From contig JBGAKC010000021.1 in the NCBI GenBank assembly GCA_044224605.1, positions 1-64,000 on the forward strand: a DNA stretch of 64,000 bases, written 5' to 3'. The DNA comes from UBA7672 sp044224605 (GTDB lineage Bacteria; Pseudomonadota; Alphaproteobacteria; Caulobacterales; Hyphomonadaceae). Below, one piece after another: positions 16,393 to 27,086 of this stretch. The notes beneath the pieces were generated by a model. It did no database searches. It had not been told where the DNA came from and saw only the letters and a program-made list of their open reading frames with translations. A program made the position numbers and the translations under genes. The first letter of the stretch is position 1; each line of letters begins with the position of its first letter.

Positions 16393-17898
16393 CTAGTCGT
16401 CGAGCAGCGAAAGTTGCTGCTCCTTCGAAGCCATGTCGTGGTCGCGGTCGACGAGGCGGGTGGGGTAGTCGCCGGTGAAACAGTGGTCGGCGAATTGCGG
16501 GGCGTCGTCGTTGCGCTTGCCGGCGCCGAGCGCCTCGTAGAAGCCGGGCAGGGAGATGAAGGCGAGCGAGTCCACCTTGAGGTAACGCTTCATCTGGTCG
16601 ATCGACATCGACGACGCGATCAGCTCATCCTTGGACGGCATGTCGATGCCGTAGAAGTCCGGATGCTTGATCGGCGGGCTGGCGACGCGGAAGTGGATCT
16701 CGCGGGCGCCGGCGTCGCGGATCATCTGGACGATACGTTGCGATGTGTTGCCGCGGACGATGGAGTCGTCGACCAGAACAACGCGCTTGCCTTCGAGGAT
16801 CGGGCGGTTCGGCGCGTGCTTACGCGAGATCGAACGCTGGCGGCCCGTCTGCGTCGGCTGGATGAAGGTGCGGCCGACATAGTGATTGCGGATGATGCCG
16901 AAGCCGAATGGGATGGAAGAGGCTTCCGAGTATCCGAGCGCCGCCGGGTTGCCGCCGTCCGGCACCGGGCAAACCAAGTCAGCATCGACATGACTTTCAG
17001 CGGCGAGAACCCGGCCGAAACGCCGGCGGGTTTCGTAGACGCTCTGGCCATGCATGATCGAATCCGGCCGGGCGAAATAGACATATTCAAACACGCAGGG
17101 CGAGGCGCGGCCGATCGGGAAGGGCGTCAGGCTTTCGACACCGGCTTCGGTGATCACCACCACTTCCCCAGCCTCAATGTTGCGGACGAAGCTGGCCCCG
17201 ATGGCGTCCAGTGCGCAGGTTTCCGAGCACAGGACAGGTGAGCCATCGTCCATCGCGCCGAGCACCAGGGGGCGCAGACCCCACGGGTCTCGGGCGCCGA
17301 TCAACTTCTCATTGGTGAGCGCGACGAAGGCATAGCCGCCTTCAAGCTGACGCAGGGCGTCGATGAAGCGGTCCTCGATCCGGTTGCGCATGGAGCGCGC
17401 CGTGAGCTGGAGGACGACTTCGGTGTCCATGGTCGACTGGAAGATGGCGCCGTTCTGGACGAGCTCGCGGTGGATCGCGCGGGCGTTGGTGAGGTTGCCA
17501 TTGTGCGCCACGGCGAGGCCGCCATGGGCGAGGTCGGCATAGATTGGCTGGATGTTGCGGTGAACGACGCGGCCTGAGGTCGAATAGCGGTTGTGGCCGA
17601 TGGCCATCTTGCCGGGCAGGCGGGAGATCGCGCCGCTGTCATGCGCGAAGTTGTCGCCGACGAGGCCCATGTGGCGTTCGGAACGGAACGTGCCGCCCTT
17701 GCCGTCGAACGTGACGATGCCGCAGGCTTCCTGTCCGCGATGCTGGAGGGCGTGGAGACCAAGGGCGGTGAGAATGGCGGCGTCCTCGCGTCCGAAGACG
17801 CCGAACACGCCGCACTTGTGACCCATCCCATCCTTCGTGCCGGGACGGAAATCATCATCGTCCAGTCCCGGGTCTTTGAAGCTCTCAGGACTGTCCAA
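16393..17898 (-). CDS. purF: Amidophosphoribosyltransferase
   Basis: PurF makes phosphoribosylamine from PRPP and glutamine, the first step of purine synthesis. TTG at 17898 with TGGAGG five bases ahead is the best start and gives 501 residues; the ATG-initiated frame from 17961 would overlap cvpA more. An N-terminal propeptide ends before the catalytic cysteine (KCGVFGVFG), followed by the glutaminase domain (RGQEACGIVTF, HNRYSTSG, HNGNLTN) and the PRPP-binding loop VVLVDDSIVRGNTSQR. A CFTGDYPT near the end resembles the Bacillus-type enzyme. The reading frame overlaps nothing essential in cvpA. Confidence 0.96.
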   Translation of the reverse strand: MDSPESFKDPGLDDDDFRPGTKDGMGHKCGVFGVFGREDAAILTALGLHALQHRGQEACGIVTFDGKGGTFRSERHMGLVGDNFAHDSGAISRLPGKMAIGHNRYSTSGRVVHRNIQPIYADLAHGGLAVAHNGNLTNARAIHRELVQNGAIFQSTMDTEVVLQLTARSMRNRIEDRFIDALRQLEGGYAFVALTNEKLIGARDPWGLRPLVLGAMDDGSPVLCSETCALDAIGASFVRNIEAGEVVVITEAGVESLTPFPIGRASPCVFEYVYFARPDSIMHGQSVYETRRRFGRVLAAESHVDADLVCPVPDGGNPAALGYSEASSIPFGFGIIRNHYVGRTFIQPTQTGRQRSISRKHAPNRPILEGKRVVLVDDSIVRGNTSQRIVQMIRDAGAREIHFRVASPPIKHPDFYGIDMPSKDELIASSMSIDQMKRYLKVDSLAFISLPGFYEALGAGKRNDDAPQFADHCFTGDYPTRLVDRDHDMASKEQQLSLLDD

Positions 17899-17929
17899 GC
17901 TTGCCTCCAGGCAGATGCCAGTAGCTCGT

Positions 17930-18463
17930 CTAGGGGGTAGGCGCCGGCGCGGCCTTGCCAATGAAGAATTCTATGAAGCCGGTCAAGCCATTGCCCACCC
18001 ATCCGGCAGCTGTGTTCAGATAGGGATAGGTTGTGCTTTTTGCGATCCAGTCGGGCTCCTCCCCGGGGCGGACGACCTGATGCATCAGCAGCACAAAGAG
18101 GATCGCGGCCAATATGCCGCGGGCCAGGCCAAAAAAGGCCCCCGCGATACGATCCAGCGCGCCGATTTCGGGGGAGGAATGGATCAACTTCGAAAGCCGG
18201 CTGCCGAGAAAGGCCGCCAGCAGATAGGCAACCAGGAACCCGATCACAACGAGAATGGCGGCAGGTAGCACCGACGCTTCGTTGGGTGAAATTACCGATT
18301 TCAGCGGCGGTTCGAAAAACTTCACGCAAAGCCATGCCGCTAGGCCGCCAATGGTGAATGAAATGACCGAGAAGGCCTCGCGAATCAGGCCGCGGCCTAT
18401 CGACATCACGGCCGACAGGATTGTCAGGCCGACGATGATTACATCGAAAACCCAAGCAGGCAT
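17930..18463 (-). CDS. cvpA: CvpA family membrane protein
   Basis: The product has 177 residues with four hydrophobic segments. The opening FDVIIVGLTILSAVMSIGRGLIREAFSVISF is the CvpA signature, and a later segment has GALDRIAGAFFGLARGIL, also diagnostic. CvpA was named for colicin V production, but in most bacteria it is a general inner-membrane protein tied to envelope homeostasis and is found upstream of purF, as here. Ten bases separate it from radA. Confidence 0.93.
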   Translation of the reverse strand: MPAWVFDVIIVGLTILSAVMSIGRGLIREAFSVISFTIGGLAAWLCVKFFEPPLKSVISPNEASVLPAAILVVIGFLVAYLLAAFLGSRLSKLIHSSPEIGALDRIAGAFFGLARGILAAILFVLLMHQVVRPGEEPDWIAKSTTYPYLNTAAGWVGNGLTGFIEFFIGKAAPAPTP

Positions 18464-18473
18464 CCGGAACCCT

Positions 18474-19850
<1,377 letters not shown>

Positions 19851-20072
19851 GCGTCACATGTGGCAGGTCGGACGATTCAGCGCCAGAGCGCCGATCGGGG
19901 CGGAATCCGGCAGAAGTGCGCCCCGGACAAGAACCGGTATTGACCCCCATGAACTAATTGCGCGCGACTCCCCCTTACATTGTCTACGTGGCAACCGAAT
20001 TTGCAGGTTCAGCATGTTTGCTCTGCGGCAATGCAGTAGTAGCGTGCACGCACCCAAACGAGGAAAATTCCC

Positions 20073-21113
20073 ATGGCGCGCTACAACAACATCATCGAGA
20101 CCGTCGGCCGGACGCCGGTTGTCAGGATCAACCGGCTTGGGCCCGAGGGCGTGAACCTCTGGGTCAAGGTGGAGGCTTTCAACCCGCTCGGCTCGGTGAA
20201 GGATCGCCTCGCGCTCGGCGTAATCGAAGCCGCCGAAAAGTCCGGCCAGTTGAAACCAGGGCAGACGGTCGTGGAGATGACGTCGGGCAATACCGGCATC
20301 GGTCTCGCCATGGTGTGTGCGGCCAAGGGCTATCCGCTCGTGATCGTGATGCCCGAGAGCTTCTCGGTCGAGCGCCGGAAGCTGATGCGTTTCCTGGGCG
20401 CCAAGGTGCTGCTGACGCCGGCGGCGCTGCGCGCGACGGGCGCGATCAGCAAGACGATCGAGCTGGCCAAGAAGCATGGCTGGTTCATGACGCGCCAATT
20501 CGAGAACGAGGCGAACCCGGACTACCACGCGAAGACGACCGGCCCGGAGATCATCGCGGACTTCAAGCCGGATGGACTCGACTATTTCGTTACCGGTTAT
20601 GGCACGGGCGGCACGCTAAACGGCGTTGCTCGCGTGCTCGCCAAGGAAAGTCCCCGCACCAAGATTGTCGTCTGCGAACCCTCCGACGCTCCATTGCTGA
20701 CGAGCGGTCAGTCGCAACAGCGCAATGATGACGGAACGCCCGCGACCGGCCACCCAGCCTGGAAGCCGCACCCGATGCAGGGCTGGGCGCCGGACTTCAT
20801 TCCAAAGCTGACGGGCGAAGTAGACCTTTCCAAGGTCCACAAGATTCTCACCATCACGGCCGCGGACGCGATGAAGTGCTCGATGGATCTCGCGCAGAAG
20901 GAAGGCGTCTTCGTCGGCATCACGTCGGGCGCCACCTTCGCCGGCGCGCTCGAAGTGGCGAAGACGGCGCCGAAGGGATCCAACATCCTCGCCATGCTTC
21001 CGGACACGGGCGAGCGTTATCTCTCCACGCCGCTGTTCGCCAACACGCCGGCCGAGATGACGCCGGAAGAGATCGACATCATGAAGTCGACACCCTACGC
21101 GGCTCCGGCCTGA
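20073..21113 (+). CDS. cysK: Cysteine synthase
   Basis: The product has 346 residues and is a PLP enzyme that joins O-acetylserine and sulfide to cysteine. The PLP lysine is Lys43 in NPLGSVKDRLA; the substrate loop TSGNTGIG follows, then the PLP-phosphate loop GYGTGGTLNG and the GITSGAT segment. It is somewhat longer than E. coli CysK (about 320), with an inserted piece around QSQQRNDDGTPATGHPAWKPHPMQGW. The start has GAGG about eight bases ahead. The 222-base gap to radA holds the divergent promoters; no clear -35/-10 pair was found. Confidence 0.95.
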   Translation: MARYNNIIETVGRTPVVRINRLGPEGVNLWVKVEAFNPLGSVKDRLALGVIEAAEKSGQLKPGQTVVEMTSGNTGIGLAMVCAAKGYPLVIVMPESFSVERRKLMRFLGAKVLLTPAALRATGAISKTIELAKKHGWFMTRQFENEANPDYHAKTTGPEIIADFKPDGLDYFVTGYGTGGTLNGVARVLAKESPRTKIVVCEPSDAPLLTSGQSQQRNDDGTPATGHPAWKPHPMQGWAPDFIPKLTGEVDLSKVHKILTITAADAMKCSMDLAQKEGVFVGITSGATFAGALEVAKTAPKGSNILAMLPDTGERYLSTPLFANTPAEMTPEEIDIMKSTPYAAPA

Positions 21114-21172
21114 GCCATGTCGCTTTTCCGTCGGGCGGGGCGCAGTTGCGCCATTAGCCTTGGCTCCTCCCG

Positions 21173-22591
21173 ATGGAAGCATTGCGAGCCCGCGCCATGG
21201 ACAAGACAAATCTCGAAGCCCTCTTCACGCAGATAGCCCGCTACGCCGCCGAACGCCGGGCAGGAGACGCTGAGCGCCGCCACGCACCGCAGGCCAGCTT
21301 CGCTGACCAGCTCGAACGCTTCCGGCTCCACGTGCAGGACGAAGGCATCCCAGCTGAACAGGTGATCCGGGAACTCATCGAACGCGCTGAGCCGGGCCTT
21401 GCCGCGATCACCAGCCCGCGCTTCTTCGGATGGGTCATGGGCGCGAGCAACGCCACCGGCGTCGCCGCCGATTGGCTGACAAGCCTCTGGGGGCAGAACA
21501 CAGGCAACAACGCCGCAACCCCCTCCTCATCCGCCGTCGAGGCTGAGACCGGCGCTGCGCTGCTCGATCTGCTCGACCTGCCGCGGGAGTCCTCGGTCGG
21601 CTTCGTCACAGGCGCCACAATGGCGAACTTCACGGGCCTTGCGGCCGCGCGCGGCGAGATGCTCCGCCGCGTGGGGTGGGATGTTGAGGCGGACGGCATG
21701 TTCGGCGCTCCGCCGGTCAATGTCATTCTTGGCGAGGAAGCGCATTCCACTGTCTTCGCCGCACTCAAATATCTCGGCTTCGGCGCGCAGCGTGTCGTGA
21801 AGGTCGCCGTCGACCACAATGGCGCGATGATTCCAACCGCCGTGACCGCCGCGCTTGCCAACGCTTCCGGCCCCACCATCGTCATCGCTCAGGCCGGCCA
21901 GATCAACACCGGCGCCTTCGACGCGTTCGAGCACATCGCTCATGCCTGCAAGGCGGCGAATGCATGGCTTCACATCGACGGCGCCTTCGGTCTGTGGGCG
22001 CGCGCCACGAAAACCCATAGGCATCTCGGCGCCGGTCTCGAGTTCGCCAACTCATGGGCCGTCGACGGCCACAAATGGCTGCAGACGCCGTATGACTGCG
22101 GCTATGCAATCGTGAAGAATTCGGAAGCCCACGCTCGCGCGATGCAGATCGCGGCGAGCTATCTCCCCAGCGCAGGCGATGGCCCACGCAATCCGTCCGA
22201 CTATGTTCCCGAACTCTCGCGTCGCGCGCGCGGTTTCGCGACGTGGGTCATGATCCGCCATCTCGGCCGCAACGGCATCGCCGAGATGGTGTCACGCAAT
22301 TGCGCCTGCGCCCGCCGCTTCGCCCAGAAGCTTGGCGCTGAAAGCGGCGTCGAGATCCTCAACGATGTCGTCCTCAACCAGGTCGCTGTCCGCTTCGGCA
22401 CGGATGATCAGACCAAGGCCGTCATCGCCCGCATCCAGCAGGGCGGCGTCGCCTTTGTTGGCGGCTCCGAATGGCGCGGCCGGTGGATCATGCGCATCTC
22501 GGTGACCAGCCAGAACACGACTGAGGCCGATGTCGACAGGTCGGTGGAGGCGATGCTCGAAGCCTGGTGCGAAGTCCGCGGTCGCAACTAG
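21173..22591 (+). CDS. PLP-dependent group II amino acid decarboxylase
   Basis: The product has 472 residues of the aromatic-L-amino-acid/glutamate decarboxylase fold. The PLP lysine is at about residue 301 in VDGHKWLQTPYDCG. HIDGAFGLWAR holds the PLP-ring aspartate, and FVTGATMANFTGLAAAR is the phosphate-binding segment. Many relatives decarboxylate tryptophan, tyrosine or related amino acids; the substrate cannot be assigned here. The ATG at 21197 (MDKTNLE) is an alternative start. It runs 60 bases after cysK, possibly in the same transcript. Confidence 0.9.
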   Translation: MEALRARAMDKTNLEALFTQIARYAAERRAGDAERRHAPQASFADQLERFRLHVQDEGIPAEQVIRELIERAEPGLAAITSPRFFGWVMGASNATGVAADWLTSLWGQNTGNNAATPSSSAVEAETGAALLDLLDLPRESSVGFVTGATMANFTGLAAARGEMLRRVGWDVEADGMFGAPPVNVILGEEAHSTVFAALKYLGFGAQRVVKVAVDHNGAMIPTAVTAALANASGPTIVIAQAGQINTGAFDAFEHIAHACKAANAWLHIDGAFGLWARATKTHRHLGAGLEFANSWAVDGHKWLQTPYDCGYAIVKNSEAHARAMQIAASYLPSAGDGPRNPSDYVPELSRRARGFATWVMIRHLGRNGIAEMVSRNCACARRFAQKLGAESGVEILNDVVLNQVAVRFGTDDQTKAVIARIQQGGVAFVGGSEWRGRWIMRISVTSQNTTEADVDRSVEAMLEAWCEVRGRN

Positions 22592-22776
22592 CGGGCGGGG
22601 AAGCACCAGAGACCGGTGCAGACGCCGAAGACCAGCTGCATGACGAGGTCCATGAGCCCGCCGATCGCCAGGATTGGGACGCCCACCCACAGGAACGCCA
22701 GCCAGATCGCCATTGGCGTGATGCGCGGCTCGGGCAAGCGGTGGCCTGCGACAGTTTGAATCTTGGTGCGCGCCAT
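22588..22776 (-). CDS. Small single- or double-pass membrane protein
   Basis: The product has 62 residues, with AGGAG six to seven bases ahead of the ATG. Residues 1-22 are basic and polar, 23-36 and 41-58 are hydrophobic (IWLAFLWVGVPILAIGG, LVMQLVFGVCTGLWCF). I do not know the family. It overlaps the decarboxylase stop by four bases on the other strand and is divergent from the FemAB-like gene. The clean ribosome site and hydrophobic plan support a real gene. Confidence 0.55.
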   Translation of the reverse strand: MARTKIQTVAGHRLPEPRITPMAIWLAFLWVGVPILAIGGLMDLVMQLVFGVCTGLWCFPAR

Positions 22777-22829
22777 GGACGCTCCTGCTCGTTCACCAAT
22801 TGGGAGCGGGAATCGCTAACACTTGGCAA

Positions 22830-23777
22830 ATGAGTCGCTTGATCGCCCAGTGGAACCAGCTGTCGCGTGCCGAATGGGACGCCGCACATGGCGGCGTTGG
22901 CGCAAGCTATCAGCAGGATTGGGCCTATGGCTCGGCGCTGAAGGCGGCCTCGCCTGGCGTCGATGTGTTGCGCGGTTCGGTCGCGCGCGCGGATGGTTCG
23001 CTCGTGGCGCTTGCGCAAGTGACAGCGCGCCCGTTCGCGATGGTCGGGCGATTTGCACTGTGTACGCATGGGCCTGTCTGGATTGGCGCCGTGACGGGAG
23101 AGGAGAAGCGCGACGCTTTCCGCGCGCTCAAGACGTCGCTGCCGCAACGCTGGCCCAGGTTGCTGGTTTTTACGCCCGACGAGCCGATGAGTGATGGGTT
23201 GAAAGGGCTCAGTCGTGTGATGACGGGCGATGCCACCGTCCTGATCGATCTCACGCAGGATGAAGCGACGTTGCGGTCGGTGATGGAGTCGAGCTGGCGC
23301 AACAAGCTGGGCAAGGCGGAGAAGTCAGACCTTGTATTGCAGAAGTCGGGGCTCAAACCGGCGCAGTATCGCTGGCTGCTCGATGCCGAGGCAAAGCAGC
23401 GGCAGAAGCGCGGTTATCGCGCCATGCCGCTTGAGCTGACGGAACGTTGGCAGGATGCGAAGGCCGAGGGCGCGAACGGTGATCGCGGGGCGGGGCTGGC
23501 TGTGTTACGTGCAGATATGGGTCGCGATCCGGCGGCGGGGATGCTGTTCCTCATTCATGGCAAGCGCGCCACGTATCATGTCGGCTGGACGAGTGAAGTG
23601 GGGCGGGACAAGGCCGCGCACAACCTGATCCTCTGGTCCGCCATGAAGGAGCTGAAGGCGCGCGGCGTCGCGCAGCTCGATCTCGGCGGTGTGAATACAC
23701 AGTCGGGGGTCGGAATCGCACGCTTCAAGCTGGAGACGGGCGGGGCCGTGCTCCAGCGTGCCGGCGCCTACGTCTGA
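22830..23777 (+). CDS. FemAB-like / GNAT acyltransferase
   Basis: The product has 315 residues. Two linked GNAT-type halves are visible, as in FemAB and the lipid II aminoacyltransferase-like proteins of proteobacteria: the first ends with LDQ-like IDLTQDEATLRSVMESSWRNKLGKAEK, and the second carries MLFLIHGKRATYHVGWTSEVGRDKAAHNLILWSAMKELKARGVAQLDLGGVNTQSGVGIARFKLETGG, the family's C-terminal block. These enzymes act on peptidoglycan bridges or other amino-acyl acceptors; the real acceptor is unknown. The start at 22830 is preferred over 22800. Confidence 0.8.
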   Translation: MSRLIAQWNQLSRAEWDAAHGGVGASYQQDWAYGSALKAASPGVDVLRGSVARADGSLVALAQVTARPFAMVGRFALCTHGPVWIGAVTGEEKRDAFRALKTSLPQRWPRLLVFTPDEPMSDGLKGLSRVMTGDATVLIDLTQDEATLRSVMESSWRNKLGKAEKSDLVLQKSGLKPAQYRWLLDAEAKQRQKRGYRAMPLELTERWQDAKAEGANGDRGAGLAVLRADMGRDPAAGMLFLIHGKRATYHVGWTSEVGRDKAAHNLILWSAMKELKARGVAQLDLGGVNTQSGVGIARFKLETGGAVLQRAGAYV

Positions 23778-23780
23778 CCC

Positions 23781-25280
23781 TCAGCCTGTATTCCGACCGA
23801 ACATCATGCCGATGAAGCCGCCGAGTTTGGGCGGCTGGCCGGTGCGCAGCAGGCTGGCCTGGAAGACGCGCCCGAGCAGGTAGAGTTCGGCCAGCACGAA
23901 CAGCGCCAGCATCGCGCCTGTCGCCAGCACTTCCCAGAGCGGCACACCCGTTCCGAGTCGCGCCAGCATCGCGAACGGCGTGTAGAGCGGAATCCACGAC
24001 AGGATCAGCACAAACGGACTGTTGGGCGAGGTGACCACCGACACCATCATGAACACCGTCGGCAGCATGATGAGGAAGATCACAGGCATCAGATAGGACT
24101 GCGCATCCTGCAGCGAATTCGAAAGCGCCCCGATCGCGAGGTACAGCATGGAGATGATGAGATATCCCGCGAGGAAGTAGTAGATCATCGCGATGATCAT
24201 CCAGGGCTGGTCGATTGCGGCGAGTGACGGCTTCACGATATCTGCCACCAGGCCCTGCACGGCGAGCGATGCGGCGACCGCTGCACCGACCCATACCCCG
24301 AGAATGGTGAGGCCAATGGCGCCCAGACCGAGCAGCTTGCCGTACATGAGCTCCGCGGGGCGGATGCAGGCGAGCACGGATTCCAGAAGCTTGTTGGAGC
24401 GCTCCTCAATCACGCCCTGAAGCATCATCGAGCCCGTCACCATTACCGTGACCAGCAGCAGGTAAACCATCGCAAGCGGCAAAGCTGAGCGGATCATGAC
24501 CTGTTCACGGCCCTCACCCTGTGGCGGCGCGCTGACAGTCAACGGGACAGAGATGTTGGTGATCTGCGCCGCCGTTTCGGGCGGCAGGCCGCTGGCTTCG
24601 AGCGCTTTTGAGCGAATGATACGTGTGGTTTCGGATCGGACGATGTCGACGAGGTAGGAATTTGGCGTTCCGTTCGTCCACATGCGAACAGGGTTGGTTG
24701 GCCCCACATCTGACGGAATGTAGACGGCCAGGGCGAGAGGGCGCGGACCTTCCCTGGTGACAATCTCGTCCTGAAGATAGGGCGCGAGGGCATCGCCCAC
24801 CTTGTCGGCGCCTTGGTTGGATGGAACGTTTGCGGGAAGTTCGGCGCGAAGATAGGTCGGCTTGTCGATCTCGTAGTTGGGCGCATCCTTCGGGAGGACC
24901 GGCTTGATAAGCTTGAGCGCCTCCTCCGCGCCGCCTTCAGCGATGAACTGCTCGACCTGTGCGTCGGTGAACCAGCGATCCCCCTTCGCCCAGACAGCGT
25001 CGGGCTTGGCCGAGCCAGCTTTCCAGCGCTGGACGTAGGCGGAGAGATCGCCGAGATCGGCGCGTTGCCAGTTCAGGTCGATGCGACGCTCAATTGCATT
25101 GGCGAACTGGCCGGTCTCGTCGACCAGCACATAGGCCGAGTTGAGCTGGGGCCGGAAGAAGCGGCCAGCGACCTGCGTGATGCCGATCACGACCGGCAGG
25201 ATGAGCAGCATCACCCAGAAGCCGCGCGTGGAGGCGATCTGCTTGTATTCGCGCTTGGCGACGAGAAGGATGTTCCTCAT
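23781..25280 (-). CDS. ABC-2 type transporter permease (NatB/YhaP-like)
   Basis: The product has 499 residues. The N-terminal helix is at about 20-40 (GFWVMLLILPVVIGITQVAG), then a large extracytoplasmic domain of about 250 residues (to ~300), then five or six helices packed in the C-terminus (LAMVYLLLVTVMVTGSMMLQG, LGAIGLTILGVWVGAAVAAS, IYYFLAGYLIISMLYLAIGAL, LIMLPTVFMMVSVV). This is the ABC2_membrane_3 layout used for sodium or drug export. The ATG at 25280 overlaps the ATPase stop (ATGA), so the two form one coupled exporter. The track's upstream extension is not coding. Confidence 0.9.
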   Translation of the reverse strand: MRNILLVAKREYKQIASTRGFWVMLLILPVVIGITQVAGRFFRPQLNSAYVLVDETGQFANAIERRIDLNWQRADLGDLSAYVQRWKAGSAKPDAVWAKGDRWFTDAQVEQFIAEGGAEEALKLIKPVLPKDAPNYEIDKPTYLRAELPANVPSNQGADKVGDALAPYLQDEIVTREGPRPLALAVYIPSDVGPTNPVRMWTNGTPNSYLVDIVRSETTRIIRSKALEASGLPPETAAQITNISVPLTVSAPPQGEGREQVMIRSALPLAMVYLLLVTVMVTGSMMLQGVIEERSNKLLESVLACIRPAELMYGKLLGLGAIGLTILGVWVGAAVAASLAVQGLVADIVKPSLAAIDQPWMIIAMIYYFLAGYLIISMLYLAIGALSNSLQDAQSYLMPVIFLIMLPTVFMMVSVVTSPNSPFVLILSWIPLYTPFAMLARLGTGVPLWEVLATGAMLALFVLAELYLLGRVFQASLLRTGQPPKLGGFIGMMFGRNTG

Positions 25281-26194
25281 TTCACGATCTCCTGGTCGGC
25301 GCCGACAAGGTGGATGAAGACATCGTGTAGGCTTGGCTTGTGGCTTTCGAAGCCGCGCAGGGCGAAGCCGTTGGCGGTGCAGGCTTGAAGCAGCGTCCCG
25401 GACTCCGCGCCGGGCTTGAGCTGCACTTCCCACGTGCTCCACCCATCGGCGCCGGCGATACGTTTGGTGCTCACGACGCCTGGCAGGCTGGCGGGATCGT
25501 TCTGCGAAGTAATGGTGAGCCGGCCGGGGAGCGTGGCGCGCGCTTCCTCTTGCGTGCCTTCGAAGACTTTCTTGCCCCGGGCGAGGAGAAGGAGGCGATC
25601 ACTCAAGCGTTCGGCATGCTGCATCACATGGGTGGAGAAGATGACCGTGCTGCCACCCTTTGCCGCTTCGAGAACGAGATCCTCGAGCACTTTCTGGTTC
25701 ACTGGGTCGAGCCCGGAGAAAGGTTCGTCGAGGATCAGCAATCGCGGCTTGTTCACCATCGCGGCCGCAACCTGGACTTTCTGCTGCATGCCCTTGGAGA
25801 GCTTGTCGACGGTGGACTTTGTCCACTCGGCGAGGCCGAAGCGTTCGATCAGGCGCTCGGCTTCCCTCTTCGCCGCAGCGGTCTCCATTCCTTTGATCTG
25901 TCCGAAGTAGACGATGGTGTCGAGCGCGGTCATGCGGCGATAGAGACCGCGCTCCTCCGGAAGAAAGCCTATCTCGGAAGCGTTCTCGCGGCCAGGCGCG
26001 CGACCAAGGATCTCGATCTTGCCCGACGTCGGCCGGATGATGTCGAGCGCCATGCGCAGGCTGGTTGTCTTGCCGGCGCCGTTGCCCCCAAGGAAGCCGA
26101 ACAGGCCGCCTTCGGGAACGCTGAAGGAAAGGTCGTTCACCGCAGTGAAGTCGCCGAAGCGCTTCACGACATGCTCGAGCGTCAGGATCGCCAT
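25277..26194 (-). CDS. ABC transporter ATP-binding protein (NatA-like)
   Basis: The product has 305 residues. Walker A GGNGAGKTT near residue 35-43, Q-loop GFLPEERGLYRRM, signature LSKGMQQKVQVA, Walker B LLILDEPFSGLDPVN, and switch His in FSTHVMQHAE. A C-terminal ~70-residue domain follows, as in DRA/NatA-type exporters. It energises the coupled permease. Substrate (Na+, drug or lipid) unknown. Confidence 0.94.
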   Translation of the reverse strand: MAILTLEHVVKRFGDFTAVNDLSFSVPEGGLFGFLGGNGAGKTTSLRMALDIIRPTSGKIEILGRAPGRENASEIGFLPEERGLYRRMTALDTIVYFGQIKGMETAAAKREAERLIERFGLAEWTKSTVDKLSKGMQQKVQVAAAMVNKPRLLILDEPFSGLDPVNQKVLEDLVLEAAKGGSTVIFSTHVMQHAERLSDRLLLLARGKKVFEGTQEEARATLPGRLTITSQNDPASLPGVVSTKRIAGADGWSTWEVQLKPGAESGTLLQACTANGFALRGFESHKPSLHDVFIHLVGADQEIVK

Positions 26195-26321
26195 CTCAGC
26201 CCCGTTTCCCGGCCGCTTCGCGGCTCTGTTGCCCGTATCAGTGTTTTAGTCGCTCCCGCCCCGCAATTCTTACAGGTGCGGCTGGCAATTAGTCTCAGGC
26301 CCGCAGGCTGGAGGCAACTGG

Positions 26322-27086
26322 CTAGATGGCCGGCTGGATTGGGCCCTCGGCGCGAGCATTGACGAACTGGTCAATGAAGGGACTGCCAGAATTGTCCAGG
26401 GCGCCAACGGGACCGCGCCAAACGATGCGGCCTTCGTGGAGCATGGCAACTTCGTCGGCGATCTTGCGAGCGCTGACCATGTCGTGGGTGATCGAGACAG
26501 CAGCGGCGCCCAGCGCTTTCACCTGTTCGATGATTAGATTGTTGACCGCATCGGCCGTGATGGGATCAAGGCCGGTGGTGGGCTCATCGAAGAAGATGAG
26601 GTCGGGCTTGGCGATGATGGCGCGGGCGAGAGCGACGCGCTTCTGCATACCGCCGGAGAGTTCGGCCGGACGGAGTTCCGCGGCGGAGGCTGGCAGGCGG
26701 ACCTTGGCGAGGTTTTCGATTGCAAGCTCCTTCGCCCGAGCCCGACCTGTGTGATCTCGATATAGCAGAGCGAAAGCGACGTTTTCCCAGACGGTGAGAC
26801 TGTCGAACAGCGCGCCGCCCTGGAACAGCATGCCGGTGCGACGGCGGAGATTGTCGACCGATTTCGCGGACTTCACAGGCGCGCCATCGAAGAAGATCTC
26901 GCCCTTGTCCGGCGCCAACAGTCCAAGCGCGGACTTGATAGTCACCGACTTTCCAGTGCCGGAGCCGCCGATGATAACCAGCGACTGGCCGGGTGCGACC
27001 GTGATGTCGACGCCGCGCAGAACCTGTTTCGGCCCGAAGGCCTTGTGCACGCCGCGTAGCTCGAGGATAGGGCCGGAAATCGTCAC
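26322..27086 (-). CDS. mlaF: ABC transporter ATP-binding protein, MlaF-type
   Basis: The product has 254 residues starting at a GTG (27084-27086) that overlaps the permease stop as GTGA; a longer open frame upstream is shadow sequence. It has Walker A GGSGTGKS, the signature LSGGMQKRVALARA and Walker B LIFFDEPTTGLDP, which fit the MlaF family of phospholipid transporters that keep outer-membrane asymmetry. The permease gene upstream is MlaE-like. No MlaD-type substrate-binding gene follows, so that partner must be elsewhere. Confidence 0.9.
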   Translation of the reverse strand: MTISGPILELRGVHKAFGPKQVLRGVDITVAPGQSLVIIGGSGTGKSVTIKSALGLLAPDKGEIFFDGAPVKSAKSVDNLRRRTGMLFQGGALFDSLTVWENVAFALLYRDHTGRARAKELAIENLAKVRLPASAAELRPAELSGGMQKRVALARAIIAKPDLIFFDEPTTGLDPITADAVNNLIIEQVKALGAAAVSITHDMVSARKIADEVAMLHEGRIVWRGPVGALDNSGSPFIDQFVNARAEGPIQPAI